From Cercophora sp. LCS_1 (lineage: Eukaryota > Ascomycota > Sordariomycetes > Sordariales > Lasiosphaeriaceae): a DNA stretch of 64,000 nt. Under the pieces are notes generated by a model, which saw only the letters and a program-made list of their open reading frames with translations, searched no databases and was not told the DNA's origin. Positions 43,487 through 54,440 of the stretch are shown here, one piece after another. The DNA is taken from contig JAPZLL010000004.1 in the NCBI GenBank assembly GCA_036250225.1, positions 1,426,001-1,490,000 on the forward strand, in the 5' to 3' direction. Made by a program: the position numbers and the translations under genes. How positions within the stretch are numbered: position 1 is the stretch's first letter; each line of letters begins with the position of its first letter.

Positions 43487-44774
43487 CTACATGTTTAGAG
43501 TCTCACATGGCTTCCTCCCATAGACGATGATACTAAGGTAGTCCCAAGTTAGCACATCTCGCGGCAAAGACAATGGAAGCAGGATTGGTTACTCACACAG
43601 GCCAATAAGCACGAACCTTGTCGTCCCCCAAATCCATTCTTGCCTCCTTCGCCAGCAAGCGAATCTCCTCTCCGCTCAGGCCTAACCCCTCAACCCCTCT
43701 CCCAAGGAGAAATCCCTCAATCCCCTCGCAGACATTCAGGTAGTTCCACCCGCCAATCTCTTTCTCCTTCTCATCATCTGGCCAGAGCGAGTTACTGGGC
43801 CATCTTCCTTCAAATGCAACCGTGACATCCTCGAACCCGGCCTCAGTCAGGAGTCTTGCGAAGGAGGACAATTCAGTTAGGGCGTTCCCAGTCTTGGCGG
43901 ATGCGGAACCGATGAGACTCATCGCTCTTTGCAAAGCATGAGATGGGCTAAGTGAGCCGTCGGAAGTCACCAAGTGGAATTCTTGGAGTTCGAGATAACC
44001 GCCTGGGGCGAGGGCCCTAAAAAACAGCGGTCAAGACGCGATGATAAGCGTGGTTGATGGACGGCAACGGAACTCACTCGTAGGCATTATCGATGTATCG
44101 CTTCCAGTCCTTTACAGAGCTGTTTGCCATGCGACTGTGGATGTAGTCGAATTGATGCAGAAAGTCCCATTTGTCGTCGTAGCTCATGGTTCGGAATGTG
44201 ACATTTGGAGGGCAACTGTCGATGGGTGAGTCAGGGAGAGTGGGAGTCAGTTAAGGATTGGGCTAGCAGCTGACAACGGGGGCTTGGGTTCTTTAATGTC
44301 TATGGCCGTGACCTGTATTTTGTCAACAATGTCCCCGAGATGTTTTTTTTTTTTTTTTTTGGGAAGACACCGGTACCTCGGTTTTGCTGTGCTCCTCTGC
44401 AAAGTCTATTGCCCAAATGCCAGTGCCTGTGCCTAGGTCAAGCACTCGGCTGATAGTGCTAGCCCCTCTGAGAGGTGGCGCGAGACCGAGATTTCCACTG
44501 ATGGTAAGATACCAAATGTGATGCTGGAGATCTGGCGAATGTAAACTAAAATCGTCCATGTCTGCCTTGAGGTAAGAGTGCCGAAGTATTTCTTACCCAG
44601 ACGTTTTTCTTCCCCCTTTCCACCCAAAAAGTGATCTGCAACACCTTTTAGCATCTGTGTTTGTGACATATCCTAAAACTTACATCCATCGTCGTTGCCG
44701 TGGACGGAGCGCCCATTGCGTTGACGGTGATGAAGGATCAGCCCTGCTATATCGTCGGAAGAGTTCTCAGTCAT
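43487..44774 (-). CDS. SAM-dependent methyltransferase, LaeA-like
   Basis: Seven exons fit in phase: 44774-44684, 44635-44597, 44561-44377, 44312-44275, 44215-44078, 44016-43597, 43532-43487; 318 aa. The SAM-binding motif I is RVLDLGTGTGIWAIDFAEEH, then FDYIHSRMANSSVKDW and LAPGGYLELQEF, as in LaeA-type methyltransferases that often sit near secondary-metabolite genes. The C-terminus VIIVYGRKP is family-typical and needs the last intron. Intron 2 would be only 35 nt, short for a fungus; if wrong, the N-terminus differs. Intron 3 contains a 20-nt T run. Substrate unknown. No metabolite core gene is visible in the window. Confidence 0.75.
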
Positions 44775-45442
44775 CGTTGGAGTTCTTGACAAGCACTGTT
44801 GATCAACTGGGATCGCCGCGCGGCTCCGATGGCCGCCCTTGTCATATACCTGCTCGTCGGGACAGCCGTGCCTCAAGCAATTGGCCGCTGGTGCAGAACA
44901 TCTGCAGTGTAGCTATCAATGCATTTGGTGAGTCCTATTCTAGTCAAGCCTGGCTGTGACACGCGCGGGGTAATGCATCGACGACCGAGCTCTCTTCCTA
45001 TCACATCTCAGACACTAAATTCACCTCCATGCCATCCTGGCTCCCACACCCTCTCTTGCCGGCCCAAGCAACGCCAAGTTCCCCGTCAAGCTCCATGTCG
45101 CTCGCAGGTAGAATGAGGGCGACAGCCATGAGCTTACTACGCAGTACCCTGGGTCCTCGGCAGCTGTCATTATTATCATTGGTTCGGAGATATCCATGTG
45201 ACATTCTCGCTCACAAATCATGGCTGTTCAGACGGGAAGTCGCTGCTGGCAACCACGTCACAAGTCTCGGAGATCCTCAACCACATCTTCACACTTTCTG
45301 AGATGCTATACGCAGTACCTTTGCCGCCGTCTTCGGATGGACGCCGAAGCGAGTATGCTATCGTCGATGCTGTAGCGGGTAGAGCCCAGGGTAGGAAAGT
45401 CGGGAATGTCCTCGCTCGAGAGCCGCTAGCGATGACGGGACG
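44775..45442. other. region without a clear gene
   Basis: Short open frames on both strands, none with a recognisable motif. May contain further decayed sequence. Confidence 0.5.
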
Positions 45443-45690
45443 CTAGCAGTCTTGCGTTGAGTAGGGTTGCCACGGATGAGTGCCGGCGTGGAGGAAAAGA
45501 GATGCAGAGGAACATCGGTCATGCTTTCTGTCATCGTTGGAATTCCCGTCGTCGTAGCCAGCGGCATATGAGACGACGGATCGGCCATTGTCGTCCTTTG
45601 AACAAGGGTTGGCACCATAACCGACCAGCACCCTCCACTGCCCCACCGTATCCTGATTTCGCTGCGTAAGCCAACGGCGTCATCCCTTCT
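45443..45690 (-). pseudogene. ankyrin-repeat gene fragment
   Basis: Minus strand from ~45,690 reads GMTPLAYAAKSGYGGAVE, then after a one-base shift (extra G) VLVGYGANPCSKDDNGRSVVSYAAG. This is a clear ankyrin repeat pair (xxxTPLxxAA...LLxxGAxPxxxDxxG). The fragment begins about 15 bp from repeat copy 2 and soon loses its frame. Host protein unknown; fungal NLRs often carry such repeats. Confidence 0.6.
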
Positions 45691-45706
45691 TATTACGAGC
45701 TTCGCC

Positions 45707-45930
45707 CTCGCATTCGAGGGCAAAAATCTAGCCGTACCCCCAAATTACTTGATCGTCCGCGGGAAGTCGCATTCTATCATGCAGCGAATGTGACACAACG
45801 AGGGAAGGAATAACCCAGGCGGGTACAGTCTCCGCACCAGGACCCGCAAAGACAGATATGCACGCCATCATTGATTTTCAAAAGCTAGATAAGGTACTTC
45901 AGTCACTGAATTTGTGTCGGCACAGCAGAA
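45707..45930. repeat. dispersed repeat, copy 2 (GC-richer)
   Basis: Partner of 40921-41139, same orientation, ~224 bp. It keeps G/C at most positions where copy 1 has A/T. It abuts the ankyrin relic on its left. Confidence 0.8.
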
Positions 45931-46837
45931 GCGGTGTCCAGTTTCCCTCCTCGTCTTTTGGACCGAACCCACAGTTTCGCAACATTCATTTTGTCCGAGA
46001 ACCAAAAACCGAACTGCTCGGTTCTCCATCTTTGGGCGACTTGGAAGATTTCTCCGCCGCCCTCGGACCTGGAGCTTTCGGAGCAGATCCCTGTGCAACT
46101 CGAACCCTGCATTGACACGCCACGGTAGGATATTGGACGTGTCTCACCACCTTGGCGGATGAAGTCGACGCAACCAAACAATATCGGGGCTAATTATCTC
46201 GCCGATTGCTCTTTCCCTCTCAGTGCTACGCACTCGTGATCCTTGAGCTGGTTCGATGCCCCTGCTGGCCCGGGGTCGGTCAACAGCAGGGACTGTTGCT
46301 CATTGGACGCAACGAACTACCGGCAGTTGGAGCATGTTCCCCTTTTTTACCCCGCGGAATAATTAGCCAAGCAAGAAACGTCGATCAAGAGACTTGCAAA
46401 CGACCCATGCCGCATTGGGGATAACATCCGACTAGCAGCGGATAACATGTCCCACAACCTTGACAGCTTCGTGGTAAGCATTTCCGTTGGACACCGCGTC
46501 CGGGATGGACTCCATCCATCTCTTGGCTCGATGCATGGCGCTGCATGCAGCCAGCATTTGGAGTTGGGGAAGGTCGCACGGCGCTGGAGAAATCTCCAAA
46601 TCCAACGCGTCCGCGTGAACGGGCGACGAGGAGAACCATGACCATGTCAATAGTCACGGCACCTACATCTGATCTGACACTCCGGATCTTGTGTACCCCA
46701 CACTCCCGGGCTCAAACGCGATGGGCCTACATATATACACTACCGCCTCCACTTGACACCTACACCGACATCCTGACACCCGGTCAGCTCTCCTCATCCA
46801 CCACCATCTGGGGACACGCTCTCCACCCACCGCCAAC
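45931..46837. other. intergenic
   Basis: About 900 bp between repeat copy 2 and the MFS gene; no gene seen apart from the TATA element. Confidence 0.55.
46732..46738 (+). promoter_or_regulatory. TATA box (TATATAC) of MFS gene
   Basis: CTACATATATACACT lies ~100-106 nt before ATG 46838. Confidence 0.45.
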
Positions 46838-48653
46838 ATGCCGTTTGGAATCCTCGACTGCAAAAAGATGGAGGTCGTGCCTGGCACGGCCTTCATGAGC
46901 GACCAAGACGACCTCCCACCCGAGTTCGCCGATATCCCACGGGACCAACTCAAACACGGCACCGGACGATACAAGGACGTCATCTTGGTCCCTCAACCCT
47001 CTGACAGTCCCAACGATCCTCTCAACGTCAGTTCCCCATTCCTTAGCCCGACTAACAGTCAGTCTGACACCCCCAGTGGCCCCAATGGCAAAAAGAAATG
47101 ATCCTCCTTATCGTCGGCCTCTCCGCAGCCGTAGTGGGCGCCTACGGCCCCATGCTATCCCCCGGCTTCGTCGAAGTAGCATCGAACCTCAACATCACAA
47201 TCAACGTCCTCGCCGAGTCCACCGCCTGGCTGATCCTGTGCCTCGGTCTGATCCTTTTCATCACGAACCCGCTTGCTAAGATCTTTGGCCGACGACCCAT
47301 CTACATTCTCGCCATCGCCATCATGTTTATCACATCCGTCTGGGGCGCCGCCGTGCGCGAGTACAACTCCTTCCTCGCGAGCAGAATCATTGCTGGTATC
47401 GGCATGGCGCCGTATGAAGTGCTGGTGCAGTGCACCATTGGCGATTTGTATTTCGTGCACGAAAGAGCGACGAGAATCGCCATCTGGAACTTGTTTTTGT
47501 TGACCGGTATTAGCGGCGGTGCGCTGGTGGCAGGGTACATCATTGAGAGGGATGGGTACCAGTGGACATTTTGGGTGTGTGCGATTTTCTTCGGCGTGTT
47601 GGGCTTGTGCGTGGTGTTTTTGGTGCCCGAGACAGCGTACAGACGGGATTCGGTCGTGGTGATGGCCGGCAGTGATGGTGAGATGAAGCTGGGGCATGAT
47701 CATGATGTGCAGCATGTTGATGAGAAGGATATGCATACGAGCTATCGGGTTGGTGGTGGTGGCGAGGTGGAGAAGAAGAAGACGTATTGGCAGAGTTTGG
47801 CGATTTTTACGGGCCGGTATTCGCATGCGCCAGGCTGGAAGCCCTTTGCGAGGCCGGTGGTTATGTTGTTTTTCCCGGCGGTTATGTGGGCTTTTTTGAT
47901 CTATGGTGAGCTCTCTCCTCTCTTTCGTGACTGGAATTCCTCTCCTTTGGTGGAGAAGGACGCTAACAAGGGATAGGAACGACCCTCACGTGGATCGTGG
48001 TCTTCTCCGTCGTCAACGCCCCCCTCTTTACCGCACCGCCGTACAACTTCACCATTAGCCAAACGGGTCTCATCAGCTTGTCCCCATTCATCCTGACCGT
48101 CATTGGCGAGCTGATCTCTGGACCACTCAACGACTGGATCGTGGTGTGGCTGACGAGGAAGAACCGCGGTATCTACGAGCCCGAGTTCCGTCTCCCGTTG
48201 ATGGTTGTTGCCACTATTCTAGGCGTTGTTGGTTTCTTCGGGTTCGGCGCCACGGTGCAATACAAGACTCACTGGTTCGGACCAGTTGCTTGCTTTGGCC
48301 TTGCAAACATGAGTCTGGTGTTTGCGTCCACTTGCGTGTTCGGCTACATTGTCGACAGCTACAAGGAGCACAACGAAGAGGCATTCGTGGCCATCAACGC
48401 CAGAAACCTGCTCACGTTTGGTCTGACATACTTTGTCAACGGATGGCTGGACGCTCAGGGGCCACTCATTGTGTTTTCCATTCTTGGAGCTCTGTTTTTG
48501 TTTGTGTGTTTACTGACGATACCTCTTTGGTAAGTTCTACTCTTTACCCCTTTTTGGTCATGGCTGACATGGACTAGGATTTTCGGCAAGAAGATCAGGA
48601 GCGCCATTGGAAGAAACGAGTGGCTGCAGCGGTTCATGAACGATAACAACTAA
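46838..48653 (+). CDS. MFS transporter, DHA1 type, 548 aa
   Basis: Exons 46838-47026, 47077-47905, 47977-48529 and 48578-48653; introns 50, 71, 48 nt; all phases agree, 548 aa. The start leads to PNDPLNWPQWQKEMILLIVGLSAA, a common entry to TM1 in fungal polyamine/drug exporters. Motif A is NPLAKIFGRRPIYILA. The central loop contains His/Asp and Gly-rich stretches (GHDHDVQHVDEKD, VGGGGEVEKKK). The second half runs from TWIVVFSVVNAPLFTAPPYNF to a helix-rich C-terminus. Role: proton-driven export of small molecules at the plasma membrane; substrate unknown. It looks intact, unlike the other two DHA1/Dal5 relics here. Confidence 0.9.
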
Positions 48654-49799
48654 TCCGGAGCACCAAAGAGTTGGATATAAGACAGTTCTGTATATATATC
48701 TATCGAGAACACAGTAACTCCCCCACTTGACTGCTTGAGAAATTCCCTCGCCTCTGCAAGCCTTTCACTCATGTCTTCACTCATCCCTTGGCGTAGGCGT
48801 ATCCGGTCCATCAACCAACATGCCAAACCGGCTTATTCTCCTCCACCCCCTGCCGCAGGTTCCAACGGCGCATCGACTCACTCCTTCTGACTGTCGTAAT
48901 AATATCAGAATCATCACGGAACTGCTATCACACAGACAATACAAGGATTCGATATATCTCCGACACTTGCGTCACCCGCCCCTAAGTCCTAAAGGACCAA
49001 CCTTGACAAAGACTGTTGTCAAGAGGGATCTCATCGAACAAGCATTTGCAAGCCGTCTGTTGCATGATGACGACCCCGCCTCCGGACCACTGATTGGGAA
49101 GTTGGGGTGCATTTTAATCTGGAAGCCTTTCTGCCGGCCTTTCTTCCGGGACGGACCCCAACCCATAGGGAAGGTCAGACTTGTGTTCAAGGGACGGGAA
49201 ACCCTGTCTCTTACTTTGTCAAAAAAAACCAGGATTTTCAGCGGAGTCGGGTCCTGGAAAGGGAAGAAACTGACTGCGATTGCCCGATTGTCAGCTCGGT
49301 GATTGCGCGCTCGGGAAGCGCGCTCGGTCAATGCACAGGGCACACACTATACGTTTTCCCTTGACGTCCTGGTAGCCAATTTGCAACAACTTCCAACAGG
49401 ATTCCAGCATGGGGTTACATCCCATTTAGGTTATTGATGGTTAATCTAGTGTTGCGATGTCACGACTAGACCAACCAGTCTTTTTTCTGATTTCTGGCTC
49501 TCGTCCAGGAACGGACATATGTTGGTGTTGATGACCTCGACCGACCGCCCCGTCCGTTGTTTGCCATGTGACACTGGGGTCCTCCCCCATTGTGGTATAT
49601 AGCAGCTGTAGGAACCCCGACAATCAAAACATGTCGTCACGCGTTGATCCTTTGTCGCCCGGCCCTTGTTTTGACCCCTGAGACCCTCGCAACGACACTG
49701 ATCTCTGTGCATACAAAAAAAACACCATCACCCTCAACTCTTTTGGCCATCATCGCCATCACTACCGCACCAGCTATCAGACCACACAAGACCATCAAA
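48654..49799. other. intergenic
   Basis: 1.15 kb. A 39-codon ORF at 48771 has a plausible start but no other support. A TATATAG at ~49,596 is 200 nt upstream of the next gene. Otherwise nothing seen. Confidence 0.55.
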
Positions 49800-50541
49800 A
49801 TGTCACGGACCCTCCTCGCAACCCTAACAGCCCTCCTCCTCCTCATCCCCTCCGCAACACCCGCCTCCCTCCCCTCCGCAAAAACACCCTTGGTCAAAGA
49901 CTCCGTAAAAGACCTCTTCAAAGGCCATGGCTACATCCACATCCTCAACACAGACGACATCAGCGCCGCCTCCATGAAAGATGCCATCGGGTGTCTCAAC
50001 GAGCACGGCATGTTCACCCGCAGCGACTGCGCTGTTTTCACCCGCGCCGATGCCTGGCCCAACACACTTTCCACAAGCGCGGGTGTGTGTACTTTCCAGA
50101 ACCACGATATGCCGGAGAATCTGGCGAGTTGGTATGGCAAGGGCAGTTATGCGTTTTCGTGTGAGGGCGGGGAGGCGTTGAGGGCTGAGCTGAAGGATCC
50201 TTATTACACTGTTGTGAGTTCTTTTTCTTTTCTTTGAATTTTTGGTATTGGGTTGGGGATGGAGTGGTGCGGAAGTGGAGGGATGCAAGGGGACGGGACT
50301 AATGAGATTACAGCAAGGGTTCTCGCAGCCGTTTGTGTGCAACGGCAACTTTGGGTGTCATTTTGAGGTCCCCGGGTTGCCTGACGACGATGGCACTGCG
50401 TTGCCGGTGTGGGAGTTTTTCTGGGGGAGCCATCAGATGGGGGTTACGCCGGGCCACGTCAAGACAATGTGGCTTTGGGAGCCGGTGAATGCGATTCAGG
50501 CTGTTGATGGGCCGAAAAGGAGAGTTGCAAAGACGTTTTGA
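49800..50541 (+). CDS. small secreted protein, 213 aa
   Basis: Exons 49800-50213 and 50314-50541, intron 100 nt. A clean signal peptide (MSRTLLATLTALLLLIPSATPA) precedes a soluble domain with CLNEHGMFTRSDCAVF, VCTFQNHDMPENLASWYGKGSYAFSC, FSQPFVCNGNFGCHFEV and TPGHVKTMWLWEPV. Six cysteines suggest three disulfides. It is probably an extracellular protein of unknown function; the spaced Cys and Trp residues resemble other conserved fungal secretome families. No catalytic motif seen. Confidence 0.8.
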
Positions 50542-51241
50542 GTTACCAACTCAGGCTTGAGTGGGCTTTGAAGAGACGGGTGGGTTTAGCCCCTGAGTTT
50601 CTGCGATAGCTGCCCCTAAACTCAACTCTTGATCAACAAGCAACTCGCTTCATTGCGCGATACGACTTCCCATCCGGGGAACAACAAACTCCTCCCACAA
50701 CCAATTATAGCAATTCCCATCACTAATTACAGCATCTTGGCCGCCTTGGTTTGTCAGTGTATCGCCGATCCGCAACGCTCGGCAGTTGACGCCCTCGCTC
50801 GACTTTTCCTCCAAGTGCAACTCGCAACCTGGTATAAACACGCGTCTAAGGCATGCGCCCAATCAATCCCAGCTGCCTGAATACCCACCTCCATCAATCA
50901 CGAAGCGCGGATAGGACGGCGAATATTATGCTAATATGCCCGCCCGTCAACCACCACCCCGCCAAGACATGCGACACCCAGCTTACACACTGCGTCGTCG
51001 ACCGCCTCCCAGCAAAGCACCGGTGCAAATGAGATAGCACCCGGTCGCGGATAATCCAGGCGAGGGGCCTGGCCGGGCGTCTGGAACAATGTCCACCACA
51101 CGCATCACTAGTGTCATCTCGGATGTCGGCAACCCGTTCTGGAAGCCCTCAGAAGACAGGAACCCCTTTATATCCCGACTATCCGCTCTTCCCAGCACCC
51201 AGGTTCATCGGCAAGTGACCGTAGAGTAAACACGCCTCACC
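50542..51241. other. intergenic
   Basis: 700 bp upstream of the DUF1996 gene; only the TATA element at 51167 is distinct. Confidence 0.55.
51167..51174 (+). promoter_or_regulatory. TATA-like element (TTTATATC)
   Basis: CCCTTTATATCCC lies 68-75 nt before ATG 51242. Confidence 0.4.
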
Positions 51242-52455
51242 ATGAAGTGGTTCGCCCTGACCCTCCCGGGCCTCGCCCACGCCGGCCTCCGCTTCGGCTG
51301 CTCGACCCTGACCGTCCAGCGCCTGGACCCCGTCGTCGAGCCAGGCAACTCCCCCTCGGCCCATGTACACCAAGTGGTAGGCGGCAATGCCTTCCAGGCT
51401 CTCGTCGATCCGTCAGTCGACGTCGGCAAGGTTGCCAACTGCACGACGTGTATCTTCACCGAGGACAAGTCCAACTACTGGACTGCTCTTCTGTACTTCC
51501 GCGCCCGCAACGGCTCCTTCAAGCGGGTGCCGCAGTATCCCAATGCCGTGTTCCACGATGGTCAAGTCGGCGGCATGACGGTTCGTTCCCCCCCCCCCCC
51601 CTCTTCCGACCGACACCTCTGAAGAACCAAACTGATGATCTCCCAAAGATCTACTACACCCAAGAATCCTTCAGCTCCAACGGCAAACAGCGAATCACGG
51701 CCTTCAAGCCCGGCTTCCGCATGACTGTTGGCTCGCCCACAACTGATACCCGCGAGGGCGCCGAGGCATACCGCACTCTTCGGTACACTTGTCTCCAGGA
51801 TGTCTTGACGCGAGGCTTTGAGACCTACGAGTTCCCCAAGGAGCCATGCCCGGCTGGCATCATGGCGATTCACCACTTTCCCGCGTAAGCCCCTTTGATC
51901 TCTCCATCCCACCCCATCCCATCCCCATCGCTGTCTAACAAGATGAACAGCTGCTGGGACGGCAAAAACCTCGACTCCCCTGACCACCAATCGCACATGT
52001 ACAACACGGCCAAAGGCGCCTTCCAAGTCGCCGACCCGTGCCCGGCCTCGCACCCGGTACGCATGCCCCAAGTCGCCTACGAAACAATGTGGGACACGAC
52101 GCCCTTCAACGACAAGAACATGTGGCCCGAGGACGGGTCGCAACCGTTTGTCTGGAGTACCGGTGACACCAAGGGCTACTCGACGCACGCCGACTACCTA
52201 TTTGGATGGGAAGGGGACTCGCTGCAGCGCGCCATGGACTCGGACTGCATGTTTCAGCGGTGCGCGCAGGGGCGGGCGCCTAACGGGCCGCTCAAGATCC
52301 AGACGCCTGCTGAGCAGAATGCCTGCAAGATTCCGGTGACGGTGAAGGAGGAGGTTGATGGATGTGAGTATTTTCCCTTTGAAGAAACGAAAAAGTGACT
52401 GATGCTGATTGGTGTAGGGTTGGACCAACTTCCTGGGCAAAAGACGCTTTGGTAA
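51242..52455 (+). CDS. secreted DUF1996-domain protein, 341 aa
   Basis: Exons 51242-51580, 51649-51884, 51951-52363, 52418-52455; introns 68, 66, 54 nt. The first intron starts GTTCGT and contains a 14-C run. After a signal peptide (MKWFALTLPGLAHAG) comes the DUF1996 domain: CSTLTVQRLDPVVEPGNSPSAHVHQVVGGNAF, NCTTCIFTEDKSNYWTALLYF, HFPACWDGKNLDSPDHQSHM and a late STHADYLFGWEGDSLQRAMD. The conserved His and Asp residues suggest a hydrolase- or lyase-like fold, but the family has no proven activity to my knowledge. Acts outside the cell, probably in polymer metabolism. Confidence 0.85.
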
Positions 52456-52925
52456 GTTAGAGGGGCGGTTGTGGTGAGATAGAGGTGGGAGAGAAAGGGG
52501 TAGAGGGATATGCAGCAACAATAAAGACACTGAAACGCTTGTCGTGCCTACTTAGGACATCGTGAATGTCATAAATCGTTGAATATGGGGTATCTATCTA
52601 TTTCGTCGTATCTACAGATCCTGCCATTTGTCATCAGTCATGAACCACAGTCTCTAAAACGTCGAAGCTCACGTGGGACCCTGGTGACCAGCAATGCGAA
52701 CCAGACCTCTCTGCTAGTACCCATGCAGTCTGATGATCCAACGTATTATCTGTAGACGGAACGCTGATAGGGTTCGTATCCGTGCTGAGCCGCTGGGCTT
52801 GCGCGCTCGGCTTGGCCCTTATTAATGCTCTGCTTCGAGCTGTCGGTCAAGTCGGGCGACACGGCGTGGGACCGCATCTGGTCGGTCTCGGGACGGAGGA
52901 GGGCAAAGCGACTTCGGCTGCCTTA
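52456..52925. other. intergenic, convergent 3' ends
   Basis: 470 bp between the DUF1996 gene and PAC1; nothing seen. Confidence 0.6.
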
Positions 52926-54440
52926 TCAGTTGGCAAAGATCCTCACGTTCAAGTCCACACTGCCCGTTGCAATAACGCATCGGATCTGCGCTTCCCCGCC
53001 GGGAACTGCCCCCGCCTTCTTCGGCGTGCCGTTTGCCTCGCCATTCTGCCCATCGCCGTTGGCCGGGGTGTCTTTGATGACCGACGGGGCCCACCGTATG
53101 CACTGCACAAAGTGGCCATGGGCGTCTCCGATCGTCTTGACGCAGCGCCCCTCCTGCGTGAGGTCCCAACACCTCAGCGTGTAGTCGTCTGCCACTGAGA
53201 GTAGATATTTCCCACCGGGATGGAAGACCAAGCCCCGTACCCAATTGTCGTGTCCAACCAGCGTCTTGATCAGCGTTCCCCGTCCGTCCCATAGCCTGAT
53301 GGTTTTATCTCTCGATCCCGTAGCCATGAACTCGACCGTACTGGTGGCTGGAGGCTTCTTGACTCCAGCAATAGTCGCGAGATGCGCATACGCGGCGGGC
53401 GGTGCAATCGCGCAGCAGAGAACGACGTGCTCATGGCCGATAAGCGTAATCTTGGGCTCGGGGTTCGGTATCGAAACATCCCATAATCTGGAAGTGTAAT
53501 CATCACTTGTCGATAAGATGAACTTGCCGTCCGTCGATGGGCACACATCGCGCACCCATTCGGCATGGCCTCGTAACGTCTTAACGCAATATCCTGTGCT
53601 AACATCCCATATCCTCAAGGTCTTGTCCCGACTGGCACTGACCAACAGATTCCCTGACCCGCCGGCAACACCAGAGGGGATAAATCGCACAGCGCTAACG
53701 CTATGGTCGTGCCCGGGCAGCGTTCGAATATTTTTGTAGTCGTCCGAGGGGTCCCAGAGCTTGATCGTCAAGTCAGAGCTACACGAGGCGAGCAGAGTAT
53801 TGCCGCGTGGGCCGCCGTAGTCGACGTCGAGCACGGCTTTCGTGTGGCCCTTGATCGTTCGTTCGAGCTCGCCCAGCTCCCAGTCCCAGATCTTGATGGT
53901 TTGGTCTTCGGAGCCGGACGCAAGGGAGGAGAAGATTGGGTGGAACGCAACGCAGGTAATGGGGCTCCGGTGAGACTGGAGTGTGTGTCGGGCTGGCGAC
54001 TTGGGTAACCAGGCGACAGGATCCTTGTTCTGCCGAGACGTGGGCGTCGCGTTGCTTAACTCGCCCTGCAAAGCGTGGTTACGGGACTCTAGGTCCATGA
54101 TCTGCCATGGTACGGCGTCAGCGAAGCGCGAGACAGACCAAGACGCTCGTGACCAACCTTTTTTTGCAACCGCACGACACTGGTCCATTTCTTCTCCAGC
54201 AAGCCCTCGTACTTCTTTGCTGTAGCAGAGTCGAAAACATCTTCGCCGAGATTCAGCTCGCTCCGTAGCGCGGCTGCACTACTCGTGAGGTTATTTGCAG
54301 TCAAATACGCGACGATGGCTCGGTGTCTGCGAAGGAGAGCGGTCAGCTTCCCGCACCCAGAATTTTCGTCACCAGAGAGATACGAGGAAAAATAGGACGT
54401 ACAGCTCTTCAGCCTGCCGGGGCGTCAAAATCTGGGCCAT
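52926..54440 (-). CDS. nudF/pac1: PAC1/LIS1 (nudF) dynein regulator, 460 aa
   Basis: Exons 54440-54403, 54326-54158 and 54101-52926; introns 76 and 56 nt. LisH dimerisation motif (EELHRAIVAYLTANNLTSSAAAL) at the N-terminus, a coiled coil (SVVRLQKKIMDLESRNHALQ), then seven WD40 repeats with the typical GH...WD pattern (SGSEDQTIKIWDWE, ASCSSDLTIKLWD, VSASRDKTLRIWD, STSDDYTSRLWD, TGSRDKTIRLWD, SVADDYTLRCWD, TGSVDLNVRIFAN). LIS1 binds the dynein motor and supports nuclear migration and microtubule plus-end targeting. A long insert in the fifth-sixth repeat region (PATSTVEF; GDGQNGEANGTPKKA) is normal for filamentous fungi. Divergent from the Stu2 homologue. Confidence 0.95.

Noticed and set aside
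44900..45440. possible NLR or ankyrin exons on either strand
   Set aside because: No repeat consensus or P-loop could be read outside the 45443-45690 fragment.
48771..48890. 39-codon ORF MSSLIPWRRRIRSIN...
   Set aside because: Good ATG but no homology cue, no second exon and Pro-rich noise-like end; not enough to call a gene.
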